Source: Gonatopus flavifemur (lineage: Eukaryota > Arthropoda > Insecta > Hymenoptera > Dryinidae). Taken from it: a stretch of 64,000 nt of DNA. A program made the translations under genes and the position numbers. Shown one piece after another: positions 29,985-42,351 of this stretch. Within the stretch, counting starts at the first letter, position 1. Each line of letters starts with the position of its first letter. The stretch covers positions 46,788,001 to 46,852,000 of the forward strand of contig JAFFJZ010000004.1 of NCBI GenBank assembly GCA_018340375.1. The letters run 5' to 3'. Under the pieces are notes generated by a model. The model was not told the DNA's origin. It did not search any database and saw only the letters and a list, made by a program, of their open reading frames with translations.

Positions 29985-32199
29985 TCAGAGGCAGTCTGTG
30001 ATATCAAGAGAGCTTGTAGAACTTGTTTTTAATTCCGATTGTTGATCCTCAATTTGGTTGGCTATATTTGTGTGTGGGTGTTTTGGTTCGTGTAAGCGGT
30101 GTTGTTTTGATGTTTTCATTGCAGAATATGGTTCTGGTTGAGGTAGTGGTGGTGGTGGTGGTGGTGGTAGAGCTGGCCTAGTCGGTGCTGAACGCATTTC
30201 TTCGGCGATGTGATCTCCAGTGCGGGGATAATTGGTTCTGGGTTGTCTGGGGCGTTTTGATCTTGGTGATAAATACGTGTTATTGAAAGAACAGGTGTTT
30301 TTGAATTTTTTGTATATCAACACAATGATTGCTATTGTTCATATTATTCCTATGAATGACGGTATTCCCATGAATGTTATGTGTGGGACAAGTTCATTCC
30401 TTTGTCGGTGTTGTATCTCTTTCGCTTCTTTTTCGATTTCATCCAGAGATGATAGGTTCGTTCGTTCTACGTGCTCTGAGTTGCTCCAACTTGTACCAAA
30501 CCAATCATTTCGTTGCTTAAACTGGAAGTAGCGAATCCAAAACACTTGGAGCGAGTTGGGGTAACTTGGGACATCGGTAAACGAACTTAGCTATTGCATC
30601 TTCACTGTTGTCCCAATCGTTGGTAATTGGTGATTCTCTTGTTTTCATGGATTTCACGGCTTCTATGTGTTGGGAAGTAATGTGTGGTATTAGGTTCGAG
30701 ATATTCAGATTTGCTTTTGGTTGGAATTGAACCAATTTCGAAACGTTGAAACTAAGTGTAGTCGTCATAACTGTCGATTCTATTGCAGCGGAGCATCCTG
30801 GTTTCAATTGGAAAATTCCTGTGCCTTGAATTTGAATTTTTCCTATTTGGTCGTTTGGGCAATGTATATCTATCACTTCTGTTCTGGGAATTGAGAATAG
30901 CCAGCCATGTCCTGATTTTAGCTGTGTCCAATAACTGTCTTGTGTTGGTAATATTTTTATTTTGCAGTCTGCGGATAGTTGCTGTGGTGTTTCCAGTAAT
31001 AGTTTCACTTCACAAGTTGGTCTTCTGGCTATTGATCGTAGAATTTTCGTTTGATGACAGATGTATACTTCATTTTCTTGACGGCAACTATGGAAGTCGT
31101 TTTCGGACAACAAAATGTAGAACATGTGATTTTCATCAATTGCTAGTATCTCTGCCTGTGGTTGTATAAAAGCTGATATGAGATGATGACTGAAATTTTG
31201 GATTGTCGGAAGCTTGTATGGTTCAAAAATTTCGTAGGTTATTTTGTCTAGTAGGGGAACAGTTGAGACGAATACTGTGCGGCCCCTGACGTGTGCGGTT
31301 TTGAGTGTGATTAGGCCCTTGGTGTTCCCTGATTGAAGTTCTTGAGGGGATAATGGAAATTCAAAGTGAGAATTTTGCACTGTTTTTTGAGCCACTTGGA
31401 TGAGTTGATCTGGTGTTAGTAGCATAGGGTGAAGTATACCGTTCTTTGCAAAGGTGATGATGTCTATCATATGGCTGAGAGAGTAGTGATATTGGTCGAT
31501 TAAGTGTCCTTGTTCGGTTATCCACTGTTGAAAATTTGTTTTGTATACTTCTATTTTACTTTCACTGCGGTATTGGGTGAATTCTGATCCCAGCTGTTTT
31601 GATGATTGTGATAGATCGTGAATTTTTTGCGATTGATTTCTAAAAGATTTATGGATGCCGTGTAATTGAGATTTTATGATGTGTTTTTGATTTGCTAGCA
31701 ATCCTGCAACGTTTGATTGACCCGTATATAATTTATGTATTTCCTTGTTGTATTTTCCTGCTTCGTCTTCACTTAATGTGCCGAATAGTATGTGTTGGAT
31801 TGATCCTACGAATGCAAATGATGCGTTTCGTTTTGTTTCGATTTTGTTTGTTGAAATTAATTTATTTAGAATGTATTCTAATTTTAATGGTGCGTTCAAT
31901 TTTTGATGTAGTTGTGCACTAACGGTTGTCAGGGAACAGTCATCTATAGTGTATGTTCTGCAGATGTTTTGGGCTTCCTGTATGTGGTGGTTGAGGTCGG
32001 GGGTGAGTTTGAGTAGTTCCGAGATGTCCGAAAATGTTATCAAATTCCATTCTGTATGGTATAATTCCAAATTAGATCGTTTATCGAAGAAGATTCCAGT
32101 TCCTTGTGGTAAGTTCGTGATTTCGAAATTTCTCTGTCCGAAAAGTCCATTTATAACTGATAATAAGAGGAATATCCCGTACGTAGAGTGGTGTCTCAT
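29985..32199 (-). pseudogene. env: Envelope glycoprotein, Baculo_F-like, broken
   Basis: Errantivirus-type env, related by family to the baculovirus F fusion protein. The long frame (32199-30517, 560 codons) starts with a signal peptide (hydrophobic GIFLLLSVINGLFG), then the ectodomain. It includes a basic site before a hydrophobic fusion-peptide-like stretch at about residues 122-140, a heptad-like region with LLANQKHIIKSQLHGIHKSF, and Cys-containing motifs in the second half. The frame is lost near 30530 and resumes in another with the juxtamembrane part. The membrane segment near 30330-30380 contains a TGA, and the cytoplasmic tail (30323-29985) has a seven-proline run encoded by a GGT microsatellite. 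One frameshift and one stop make it non-functional as it stands. It would normally be expressed from a spliced RNA. Confidence 0.82.
30146..30169. repeat. (GGT)n microsatellite
   Basis: An uninterrupted GGT run. On the minus strand it encodes the polyproline stretch of the env tail. Confidence 0.9.
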
Positions 32200-33455
32200 G
32201 ATATCCCTTGAGTGGTTGCACTGTTCCGAATCCTGTAATCAGAAAGAAATTTGTGGTTGGGATTTAAGAATGGGATTTTAGGAGTAGGTATGTTGTTGAG
32301 GTTTCAAGGAATATTTGCTCGTCGATTGGATCTTGAGGGTGAGTAGGCGTGTTTACTGTATGTCTTGTTTTGTAAAAAATTTTTTTTTGGTGGGGGCTCC
32401 TTTTTATCTGTCCTTCCATTTTTTTCATGCCTTTTTTTTGTTCTTGCCCCACTTTTGATTTTATTTGTGTCCTCTTTTTTTGGGGGGTTTGAGTGTTCTT
32501 CTGTCTTCTTTTTTTCTTTTATCTTTTTTTTTTGAGAATGCCCCATCTTTTTGTATTCTCTCTTTTTTTTGGAATAGTTTTTTTTTTGTATACTCGTGTA
32601 TATATCGGTGGTTTTGTACACTGTCAAAATTTTCTGATGAATATTTTCGTTGGTAATGGCGACAGTAATGATTCTATGCGTGTACTCCGATTCGTTGATA
32701 GAGTAGTTAGATTCTCCTATTATCAAGGGAGAGAGAAAGAAAATTGAAATTTGAGCTTTCAGAAATTTTTGACAGTGTGGGGTATGAGGAATTGAGTGAT
32801 GGTTTCTTCTGTACTCCAGTTTCTTCTGTGCTTCCTTTCGCCAAGCTTCTCCAGTGTTCTGGGAGGTTCCTTGATGATGAGGTGTTGATGAACAATGCGG
32901 GAGTTTGATGCAGAATTTTACGAGGAGAGAGAAAGGAAGTGAGAGAGAAAGGGGGAAAAGAACTGTCAACTTGTCTTACGAGAAATTCTTTGTCCGAGGT
33001 GGATTCCAGTTGTTGAAGGGAAAAAAAATTCGTCATTAGGTTTTATTCTGTTTTCAATTTCGTCTCTTTATGAATTCCTGAGTTGTAATCGTGAGTTCCG
33101 GAGGTTAGTATCTCTGCTGTGAGGTAATTCGAGGAGTCTGTTGATAACATTCTGCTGAACGTGACTTTTGCCCACGCAGGCCCTTTGTCCTGATTATTCA
33201 TTGCTCGTTCGTATTGAAGCAGGTAGGTATGCATGGTGTTTCCTCAGTATATCGTGCATGTGCGCGTATACATGCATGCAATCGTATGGCATTGCTATGA
33301 TTGACCGATGGGCGAGATTTATGTGGCATTGTATACTGCTTTACTTTGCTTATCACTCCACTCATTTTCTTATTCTCTTTCTTCAAAGGCTTGGGCACTT
33401 TCTCTTTTTCTCCAATCTCAGCCGTATCAATGACTGCTCTAGAACTTGATTCATA
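32200..33455 (-). other. Region between pol and env of the errantivirus; Lys-rich ORF of doubtful status
   Basis: About 1.25 kb upstream of env on the minus strand. The minus strand is strongly A/purine-rich at about 32350-32580, giving a 221-codon open frame (32969-32304) with a Lys-rich C-terminal half (for example HSQKKKIKEKKKTEE). I see no domain and suspect composition rather than selection. A 63-codon frame at 33234-33043 is also open. Splice acceptors for env mRNA would be expected here. Confidence 0.4.
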
Positions 33456-33793
33456 TGTAAGACAATTATTATATTTGGCAATGAAGTAACGAAAATATGT
33501 TTCTCTGTAAACAAAGTTTCACAATTTTATTATTATCCACTACATAACAATGATTATTTACACTATCTACAATCCTACCTGTAAACAAAGAAACGACAAT
33601 TAAAGTTTACTCCTATCACTTTTCCATCTATTACCGTTCCTATTCACCGTATACTCCTTTTAATGATTAGTTTAACTTATTTCGATTATTGATTCTGTAT
33701 ATCTGTATTTCACACACGTGCTCTACCGCAGTCTCCTTCTCTCTTCCTTCAATCACTTTTCTTATCACTACCCTATCTACTGGTGATTGATAT
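33456..33793 (-). repeat. 3' LTR of inner Gypsy element (truncated)
   Basis: Begins TGTAAGACAATTAT on the plus strand and matches 46453-46790 almost base for base, then stops at GATTGATATA, where truncated RNase H coding sequence follows. Confidence 0.92.
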
Positions 33794-33901
33794 AATGGTA
33801 TTCTGTATCTGTTTCAGTACTGCACCGATACCTTCCAGTGATGCATCTATATAAATTCTTATTGGTAAATCCTTATCGAATATTTGCAACACTGGTTGAG
33901 A
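33794..33901 (-). pseudogene. RNase H fragment of inner Gypsy pol
   Basis: About 36 codons on the minus strand with the RNase H opening motif (IYIDASLEGIGAVLKQ). It is separated from RT by the insertion at 33907-36705 and cut off on its C-terminal side by the LTR at 33793. This fixes both the insertion point and the deletion. Confidence 0.8.
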
Positions 33902-33906
33902 ACATA

Positions 33907-36705
33907 TGTAACGTCCTCGGATAAATTTTTGATTCTTTCATATAATATATGTGTATATGTATTCACATATACACAGTATACGTATATACAAATATTAATT
34001 TATTCATTCAATTCATATCTATATATGTAATGTATGTGTATATGTATTCATATATATACAGTATTCATTCATACACATATTCATATATTCATTCAATTTA
34101 TATCTATATATATATTCATTTTGATTATAATAAAATTAATATTTTCATCAAAGATTTATCCTTCTCAAAATGAGGAATGCGTTAAATCGAGAAGAAGAAT
34201 GCAATGTTATACCTGCAAGAAGTATGCATGATGAAATCATTCTTCTCTATATCGATACTCCGTGAAGAACAGAACAATGGTACGCTGTGTGCATACACGC
34301 ACGCACGCACACCAATGCGTACCTATACATCTCGGATCTGGAGTGCAACATGACTCTCGAACATAGGTCGACGAAATGGACATAATCATAATAGTGTAGG
34401 TCCATTGACAAATCTTTGACGAGTCACCTCTTGTGATTTCTGTACTCTTAATACTTTCTTTCTGATTCGAAGCTATTTTCTCTTATTATTAATAATAATT
34501 AGCAACAATTCAACATGGTTCTCCTTTATAGGAAGATCTTTCCTCAATATTCGATGAAATATTTAATCTTAGATACCTGCATGAAATGAAGACATAGAAT
34601 CACCTGTGAGGTAATTATCATGTTGAGTGAGAATTACAAAGATAATCAACGAATGATGAGTAACATATGATTTCTTCTTCCATCGTATAATTCTATCGTC
34701 TCTATCACAATTTCAGAATGACGCATTTCTTCCTGTTGAATTGAATAATCGGATGTTCGATATTGATGATGATGATAGGAATATCGATATGGAATTGCAC
34801 ATCGTAGGACCCTGATGAATCGAACAGGATGAAATTATCTCTGAATTGAATAAATTCAGTAGCTATCAACTAACTATCATTGAAAGCATTACTATCAGTC
34901 TTATCTATTCGAAATTTCAGTTTTGATGAATGATTTTGGGTTGAAGATGTGAGAATCCATATAATAGATTCAGCACTAGTTACTATATAGAATTAATTCA
35001 TGGCTTTCAAGTCAATGAACCCTTTTACTTGTAATTTCATATTTCCATAAGAGAGTTTTTGTCATCGAATTTCGAATCATCCACTGGATTCTTATATAAT
35101 TCATGAATGTGTATGTATATTTCCCTTGATTTAGTTTTCACAAATAGATCCGAATCGAATGATTCCAAGATTGATGAGATGAACTGAATGCATGTTTCAT
35201 TATATGCGTGTATGCTATATCTTTATGTGCAGTTAGATTGGAACGATTTTAAATCCATGCGATTTCGATGTTCGCCCGGTTGAATGACATGCATGTTGAT
35301 ATTACATAGTAAATTTTTCTTTTATCAATCAATATTATTTCAAATTCGACTAGAAAAGGTAGGATGAGAATGTTTTTGAATAATACATATAAATTTCTTT
35401 TGCGAACCGAATCTCGTACGATTTTTGGTCAGACAGGGGGTCTTTTTGAGAATATTTTTCAATCAATAATAATTTGGCAGTTTTATAATATGTGGTTCAT
35501 AGATCCCACGGACTGGAATTCCTTTATCCGAATCATCATCGCAAGACCAAACTCCCTTTTGATAAGGTAAAAATTTATTATAAAGGGAAACCTGAAGAAT
35601 ATTCCTCAGGTTCCAACATTGGAGGCTTGATAACCAATGTTATGTTTATGTTACTTATAAAAATTACACGCTCTCTCATGACTTCGAATTTAGTCATCGA
35701 TGCTGTGCGTGAGAACAATACGGAAGAAGGGATGTATTAGTTATCTAACCAATGTTCTTCAAGAACGACCCCACCTATGGTCTTCACGACATAGGGAAAA
35801 CGTACAAGAAGATGACGAAGTCGAGAGCACTGACCTTTTGATTCGTCAATGCCTCCCACCACAGGGTGAATTCCAGTCAGTGGGACAATTAGTGGTTTCT
35901 AATTAGTCAAATGACCCCACTGACCGACCAAAATCGCCATAATTAGGGGTAAACCGAGGTTACTCCCTTGGTACAGAGGAAAACCTCGGGCAGATTCTCG
36001 CCGCGACAAACATGAAAAACATCAAATTCATCTTTTCAATCAAACTTTAATTGAATTTCAATTTAGTTTTCAAGTTAGTTTCAGTTCAGTTTTAATTCAA
36101 ATTCAGTGTAAATTTTAATCGTTAAGACTCTCATCTTAGGACTCGAATCAGTGAAGTGTTGATGGTAAAATGAATAACGATTACGTTCATCGAACTAGAG
36201 ACAGGAAGACTCGAGGGGCGTACCGATAACAAAACAAAAGGTAGAATTAGATCTTATCAACTGTTATATTCCTATTGATGTAAATTCAAAGTTTTCCCCA
36301 CAAGTTTCAGTGTAAAATTTCAATTAAGTAAATTCTATGTTGTTCCAATAACTAATCTTTTATTCCTACACCTTCGATCATTCCCTTTTCTCCCTCCTCT
36401 TACAGCTTCACGACCGAGCCACTTTTCTCGAAAAGTGGTAAATTTTGTCGTTGAAAGTTGTATTTGATTTTCGAATACATCCTATGCGACAGTGCAACAA
36501 CTCGTGATTCCTTAGAATCCTATCCGAATCCATTTCACGATTTCCTATTCCCAACAAGAAAATACTGGTCCCGTGGGCACAAGTTTTAGCTCCGAATCCA
36601 GTTTCACTTAGGCCTCGCGCTACTCAGAGGCATTCAGGTTAAATTAAAATTTATAAATTGAAACTTAGAAAAATATTCATGCACGTTCGACTCCCGGACG
36701 TTACA
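33907..36705. mobile_element. 2.8-kb LTR-like insertion (solo LTR or non-autonomous LTR element)
   Basis: The ends are TGTAACGTCC and its exact reverse complement GGACGTTACA, with a perfect 5-bp duplication ACATA at 33902-33906 and 36706-36710. TG...CA ends and a 5-bp duplication fit an LTR retrotransposon. I found no pair of internal LTRs and no gag or pol, so it is either one very long solo LTR or a gutted non-autonomous element. Fragmentary open frames at 35364-35906 do not match anything I know. Confidence 0.85.
33951..34115. repeat. TA-rich tandem duplication, about 85-bp period
   Basis: Two imperfect copies starting TGTGTATATGTATTCA and ending CAATTCATATCTATATAT. Low-complexity Tyr/Ile/Ser open frames across it are not genes. 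Confidence 0.75.
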
Positions 36706-36710
36706 ACATA

Positions 36711-38134
36711 ATAATTTTTTTATATCCGTGAAAGATCTTTCGCACTCTTCAGACCAGATAAATTTCTCATTCTTCCGTAATAGCTCGTGTAACGGGTCTA
36801 GCAATATTGAGCTCTTTGGTATATACTCGTGATAAAAATTGATTTTTCCAAGAAATTGTCTGATATTCTTCTGAGTTTTCGAAGTAGGAAAATTTTGTAT
36901 GGAAATCAAGTTATCTCTAACTGGTCTAACTGTATTATATTCTATGATGTGTCCGAGATATTTGACTGATTCTGCTGCGAATGTACGTTTTTCAAATTTT
37001 AGTCTAAAGCCTTCATTTACTATCGCTTTTATCACTTCTTCCATGTGTTTGATGTGTTCTCCAAATGATTCTGAAAAAATTAAGATATCGTCTATATAAT
37101 TTCCTGAAAAGTCTTTCAAATTGTGCTTTCTTAATATGTTGGATAAGATTCTCTGGAAAATCGCTGGTGCTGTTTTTAATCCGAATGGTAAGCATGTCCA
37201 TTGGAAATGGCCGTCTTGTGTAACGAATCCTGTTTCCTGTCTATCCTCAATGCGTAACGGAATTGACCAAAACGCAGAATTTATGTCCAATGTTGTGAAG
37301 TACCTACAGTTTCTTGTTTTTATTATTAAATCATCTATTAATGGAAATGGTTGAGCTTGTGGTATAATGATTTTATTTAATTCGCGAAAAACTATACAAT
37401 CTTGATCGTTTTTTTCTTTCTTTTTTGAACGCTAGAGTTACCGGCGCTGCAAATGGGCTGTAAGATTCTTCAATGAGCTTGTTTTCTAGTAATTTTGCCA
37501 CTTGATTCTCTATTTCTTTTTTATCCTCTACAGTGCATCTATACGGCCTCTGACTACAATATTTATCAATCGTTGAGTCTATTCGAGGTTCGTAGTCTGT
37601 AACGGTACCTACATCGTATTTACTTTTGGCGAACACCGTGTTATAATTTCTTATCAGTTTTTCAATCTTTGTTTTTTTTATCCCATCCAAGTGACCTAAA
37701 TTCATTGTGAACTCGTCTTCATCCACATGTTCATTGAAATTTACTTTAACCTCCTCTATTTCCCCATTCTTATGAAATGTACTTATGTTCGTTCCCATCT
37801 GTGTTCCTTTCTTTTACGATATTTGCAAATTCTCATCTTGAATTAGTTTGAATCTCTTTATTATATCTAAATCAATAAGAAAATCTTCAAAATCATCCCT
37901 TTATACAATGAATACATCGATGTATTCTTCTTTCTCAAAAATTTTTACCTTTATGGTTACTAAACCTTTTGTTTGCGTCACACTATTGACTGTTTTTGAA
38001 AATATCTTATTTACATCCTCTGCCTTGTCCTTTATTTTAACCAATTTTTGATTTATCAGGGAGACTTGGGAACCTGGATTATATGTTCCATTTACTTCTA
38101 ATTCCTCCTCTAATGATATTTTTAATTCAATCAA
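36711..38134 (-). pseudogene. pol: Protease and reverse transcriptase of inner Gypsy element
   Basis: Three minus-strand pieces. 38134-37901 is the protease, whose active-site motif reads YNPGSQVSLIN; related elements have Asp where this one has Asn, so the catalytic residue is lost. 37798-37373 is the N-terminal RT region (VFAKSKYDVGTV, IEESYSPFAAPV). After a frameshift in an A-rich run near 37420 and a gap, 37290 onward gives the palm and connection: MDINSAFWSIPL, FGLKTAPAIFQRI, the catalytic YIDDIL and YLGHII. The reading frame then meets the border of the LTR-like insertion at 36710. Its RNase H continuation is on the other side (33901-33794). Confidence 0.85.
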
Positions 38135-39947
38135 TGGTGTGATTACTCGTTTTTTTGTTCCGTATTTAGCTCCACTTCTATCACCGAGTTGCTCCCCATT
38201 ACCCTAGCTTCATTTTCATTCTTTTTTTTAAACCAGCATGCATCTTTCGGATGATACCTAATACCCTTGTTCAATTTTTCACAATTTTTGCATGGTTTTT
38301 TCTCCTCAAATTTCTTCCTACTGTCTGGTTTTTCCTCTCTTTTTTTTATAAAACTGTTTTCACTTACTGGATTCTCGCATTTCCTAATTTCATGTAGTAG
38401 TCTCGGTGAACTTTCACAATTATCTCTATCTATCTTATTTCCAACAAATTCAGGTAATCCTGCTGCTATCAGCATCACTAAGGTCTTTGTACTAATATCA
38501 CTGTCCATATCGAGCAACAGCTTCTCTTTCCTTATAGCTTATTCCATCAATGAACCTTCCTTATACCTGTAGGATATAGCATATATCCCTGTACTCCATC
38601 CTCTGTCTGCAAAAGACCCCAAGAATTTCTTCTCCCATTCAGACCATCCTGACTCCATTGTCAATGTTGTTAATGTTGCTGAATGCCAATCTAAACACGA
38701 TTTGTCCAAAAATAATCTCCATATCTCAATCTTTGTACTATCTTCACTGATTTCAAATCGTCTACATTCTTTCTCAAATGTTTCCAACCATTGTTTTGCG
38801 TTCGAGTGTTTACATACAAATTTTTCAATCATAAACCTCTGCTACGTGTTTCAAATTCAGTTGATTCTCCTTCTTTTGCGTGGACTCTACCGTATTCCTC
38901 TCTTTAATCTGTTCTAGGTCTACGAGGTGTGTTCAAAAAGTAAGGTGACTTTGTATTTTTGAGAAAAAATATTTATTTATTTATCAATATTTATGTTGTC
39001 CCCTTCAAAGTAATCCCCCTCAGATACAATACACTTATGCCAACGGTTTTTCCAATCCTCAAAGCACTTCTCATAAGCACTTTTCGGTATAGCCTTGAGC
39101 TCTTCCAGCGATGCAGTCTTTATCTCTTCAATCGTTGCAAATCTCCGTCCTTTCATAGGTCTCTTTAGTTTTGGGAACAAGAAAAAGTCAGATGGGGCCA
39201 AATCTGGTGAATATGGTGGCTGAGGCATGATTGTGGTGTTGTTTTTGGCCAAAAAATCTCTCACAAGCAAAGATGAGTGAGCACACGGAGAGAAGAAAGA
39301 GGGGTTCATTGCGTGATCACTCTTCGAATGATAAAAGCGAGAACTTCACTAGGTATATAACCGTGTGTGCTGGTGATATTTCCAAATCTTCAAGTGACGG
39401 AATTCAGGCTAAATGTATACGGGATTGTAACAGCAACAAAAGAGTGTTAATAGCATGGATTCTTGTAGCGCAATGATCGCTAGAGGACACCGGGATTATC
39501 CAGGGATACTCAAGCGATTGACTGCACTGAGCAAAATTGATGGCGGCCGCATGGCGGGAGGACCCTGCGATACATTTTTCTCTTTCTATTATTCATGAAT
39601 CGAAAATTATAACCTAAAAGATCATATTGCAATAATTTTTATATCTCATTACGGATCATGGATGTATACATAGCGGTCATATATAGTCATATATGGATCA
39701 TATAGATATTATATATGAATCATTCTTGCTATAGGACCACGATAATACGTACAACAAATATTTTGTCTAATACTCCCTCTGGGTCCAATCTCCATGAGGT
39801 ATGGAATTTTGTATAATACCCCTTTTTTAATGTCGAGATTATGATTATAGGAATTGATATTGAAAGAATGAAAAATTCCTTCCATTGAGTGTTATGAATT
39901 TTGATTTATCACAAATTATACAATCAATTATACAATCAAATATACAT

Positions 39948-42189
39948 TCAAAAATCGTACCTAGTGGCAATGAACTTTTCATTGTTTTTTCTTATTAATA
40001 AGCAAGGGGGTGATCGCTGCAACACATCAGTATTGATGAGAAGATCTAATTCATTTATTTTATCAAAAACTTTATACGCATAATAAAGACTGTGAAAATA
40101 CACCGTTTCAAATTCTGCAACTTGCAAATAAATATGATTATCTATTTGAAAAATTTCTCTTATAATTCCAAATTGTATCCCATTCTCTTGATGAATTCTG
40201 GTGATACACGTGGTTCCTATAGAGAACTTATGACCTAGAATTTCAATATGTTTCAAAGTTGAAACAGATGCGTTTCGTAACATGATATGTATCAATTTTT
40301 TTAACTCTTCTTGAGCATTGTGTGATTTGATTGTTCCGAGGATTACATCGGATGTTAGAATTGAAGTTGATTCTAAATTGTAGCACTGTTGTAACTGATG
40401 TCTGATGGCTATTGTGAGTGGTAAATTCATTGAAGATGTAGTGCCAACCGCCACTTCTTTCAATTGTCTATTTTTCCTTTCGAATTTCATACTTGAAAGA
40501 TGTACGACAGGGCCATTCAAAAACATAGCTCGACTATAATGCACCAATAAGTGCATTTTGGGTTTCAACTTACCATATAATTCTAAATACAACAAATTAT
40601 GTTCTTGTACAGTTCCTGTGATAAAGGATAAAGTTTCCAACATTTACTATCTGTGATTACTAGATCACCTACCATCAATGCAAAGTATCTTGTCAAACAA
40701 AGCAACTCAGCTGCTGATTGTCTGAGTTTTATCTTTTCGCCACCCTTCTTACCACGACTAAAACATATCGGCCTTGGCTTGTTACTTCTTTCTGTTTCGT
40801 TGTAGGGAAAAATGTCTATTCTATTATTAATTATTTCTAGTATCAAAATCTTATCTTCAATCAGAGTTCGTATGATTTTTCCAAGTGTATATCCTGCAAT
40901 TCCTCCATACGAATCATGCATAATGTCTACATTGATATTTTCACAAATATGAAATTTGGGTATTTCATTAAATATACATTTTTCTTCCACGCCTGTTTCG
41001 GAGAAATTTCTTGAAAGAACGTCTGAGTCATAGCTCGCAGATTTTCTGATGAGTGTTTCATCCTCTACTGTCAATTCTTCACATTCCTTTTTTGGAGCGT
41101 AACAAATCCTGCAGAATCGATTGGCAGTAAAGCTTTCAGAGAAGCCACATATAACATTCAATCCAAGATTGTCTCCTAGAACCAACGTACATTCAAAATA
41201 TATCACTTTCTTGTGTCCATTAATGTATATAATCAAACCATCTTCTGATAAAGATTTTACATCTTCAATAACTTTTCTAAAAACAGCTTTGTTACCAAAT
41301 TTTTTCAAATATTTAGAATGAAAAATTGTCGATACAAAAATGTTCTCCAATTTTCCTTGCAAATGAGGTGGCAAACAGCCAAGTGATACATATATTCCTC
41401 CTAATTTTTCTTCTCCTGCGTGACTGGCTAATGGATTTCCGGCTTCAAATTCGTCGAAGTATATGAAAATTGAGAGAACTAATCTATTAGAATCCTTATA
41501 TTTAGTATTCCATAACTTTCCTTGAATAAAATTTGACAAAGTTTTAGATTCTCCACCAAGACTATTAGCATAATTGGTCATAATATCAAATAGTCCAGGT
41601 ATCTTAAAAACCATTTGAAATGTTTTCTGTAAAGGAATATATGCCCCATGAACTGATGTTTTTCTAACTTCAACGTTTTCTGAATTTTCTTTGACGTATA
41701 CGGTATCTTCACCTATTTCAAATAGTTCCGGAGGAATATAAAAACTTTCCTTCTCATAGAGGGTAAATCGAAAATGTTCCGTTGAAAATTTTCGAAAAAG
41801 ATTTTTGCCTTCTTGCGAAGTAAATTGTGCTGTATGATATACTTTTTCATCTGTGATTGGTTTCAAACGAGCTTCTATACCGTTTTGAAGGTGAGGTATA
41901 ATAAATTCAGAAATAAAAGAATCAAATTTTTTATCACGTAATCCACTGCTTTACGTGATAGGAGGGCGTTATTATACAAAGAAAGAGTGAATTTCAGCAT
42001 CTTTTTATCTAAAATATTTTTATCAATTCGAATATAATCCATGATGAAGATGTAAAACCAACAATAAAAATAGTCCTGAATTATGAAGGGAATTTGTTTC
42101 CAATTCGGTTCTTGTTGAAGTTCACGGGACACTGTGTTTGTTTGAATTACTTTATAAATCGTCAGACATAACTGCACATAAGTGAACAA
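39948..42189 (-). pseudogene. CACTA/EnSpm-like transposase, two frameshifts
   Basis: The main piece (41866-40583) has the features of animal EnSpm-like transposases: YFDEFEAGNPLASHAG (with the acidic catalytic residues), KLGGIYVSLGCLPPHLQ, a cysteine pair in NRFCRICYAPKKECE, and HICENINVDIMHDSYGG. The upstream piece (42189-41875) shifts frame in a run of A near 41930. Downstream, the frame changes again near 40600 into 40643-39948, which carries KPKMHLLVHYSRAM, GPVVHLSSMKFERKNRQLK and IAIRHQLQQCY, the conserved distal part. Together the pieces give a near-complete protein of about 720 residues. The motif order is the family knowledge used here. It is inactive as written unless introns explain the shifts, which I doubt for the A run. 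Confidence 0.8.
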
Positions 42190-42351
42190 TCTTTTTGAAA
42201 AACTTATACTCTATACGCTAAGACGTTAACCCTTATAAGCTCATACTTATATGCCAAGAACAAATGTTCTATAAACGAATGAGATATGGTACATTCGATA
42301 TTTGGAACACGTGATTGTTTTGAACTACAGAGACAAGTTGAAATGTTCCAT

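Noticed and set aside
32304..32969. 221-codon Lys-rich open frame upstream of env as a real gene
   Set aside because: It coincides with a purine-rich strand, has no domain and is mostly low-complexity Lys/Glu. I keep it only as a doubtful note.
33949..34231. Open frames rich in Tyr and Ile at the TA repeat
   Set aside because: Translation of a TA-rich tandem duplication.
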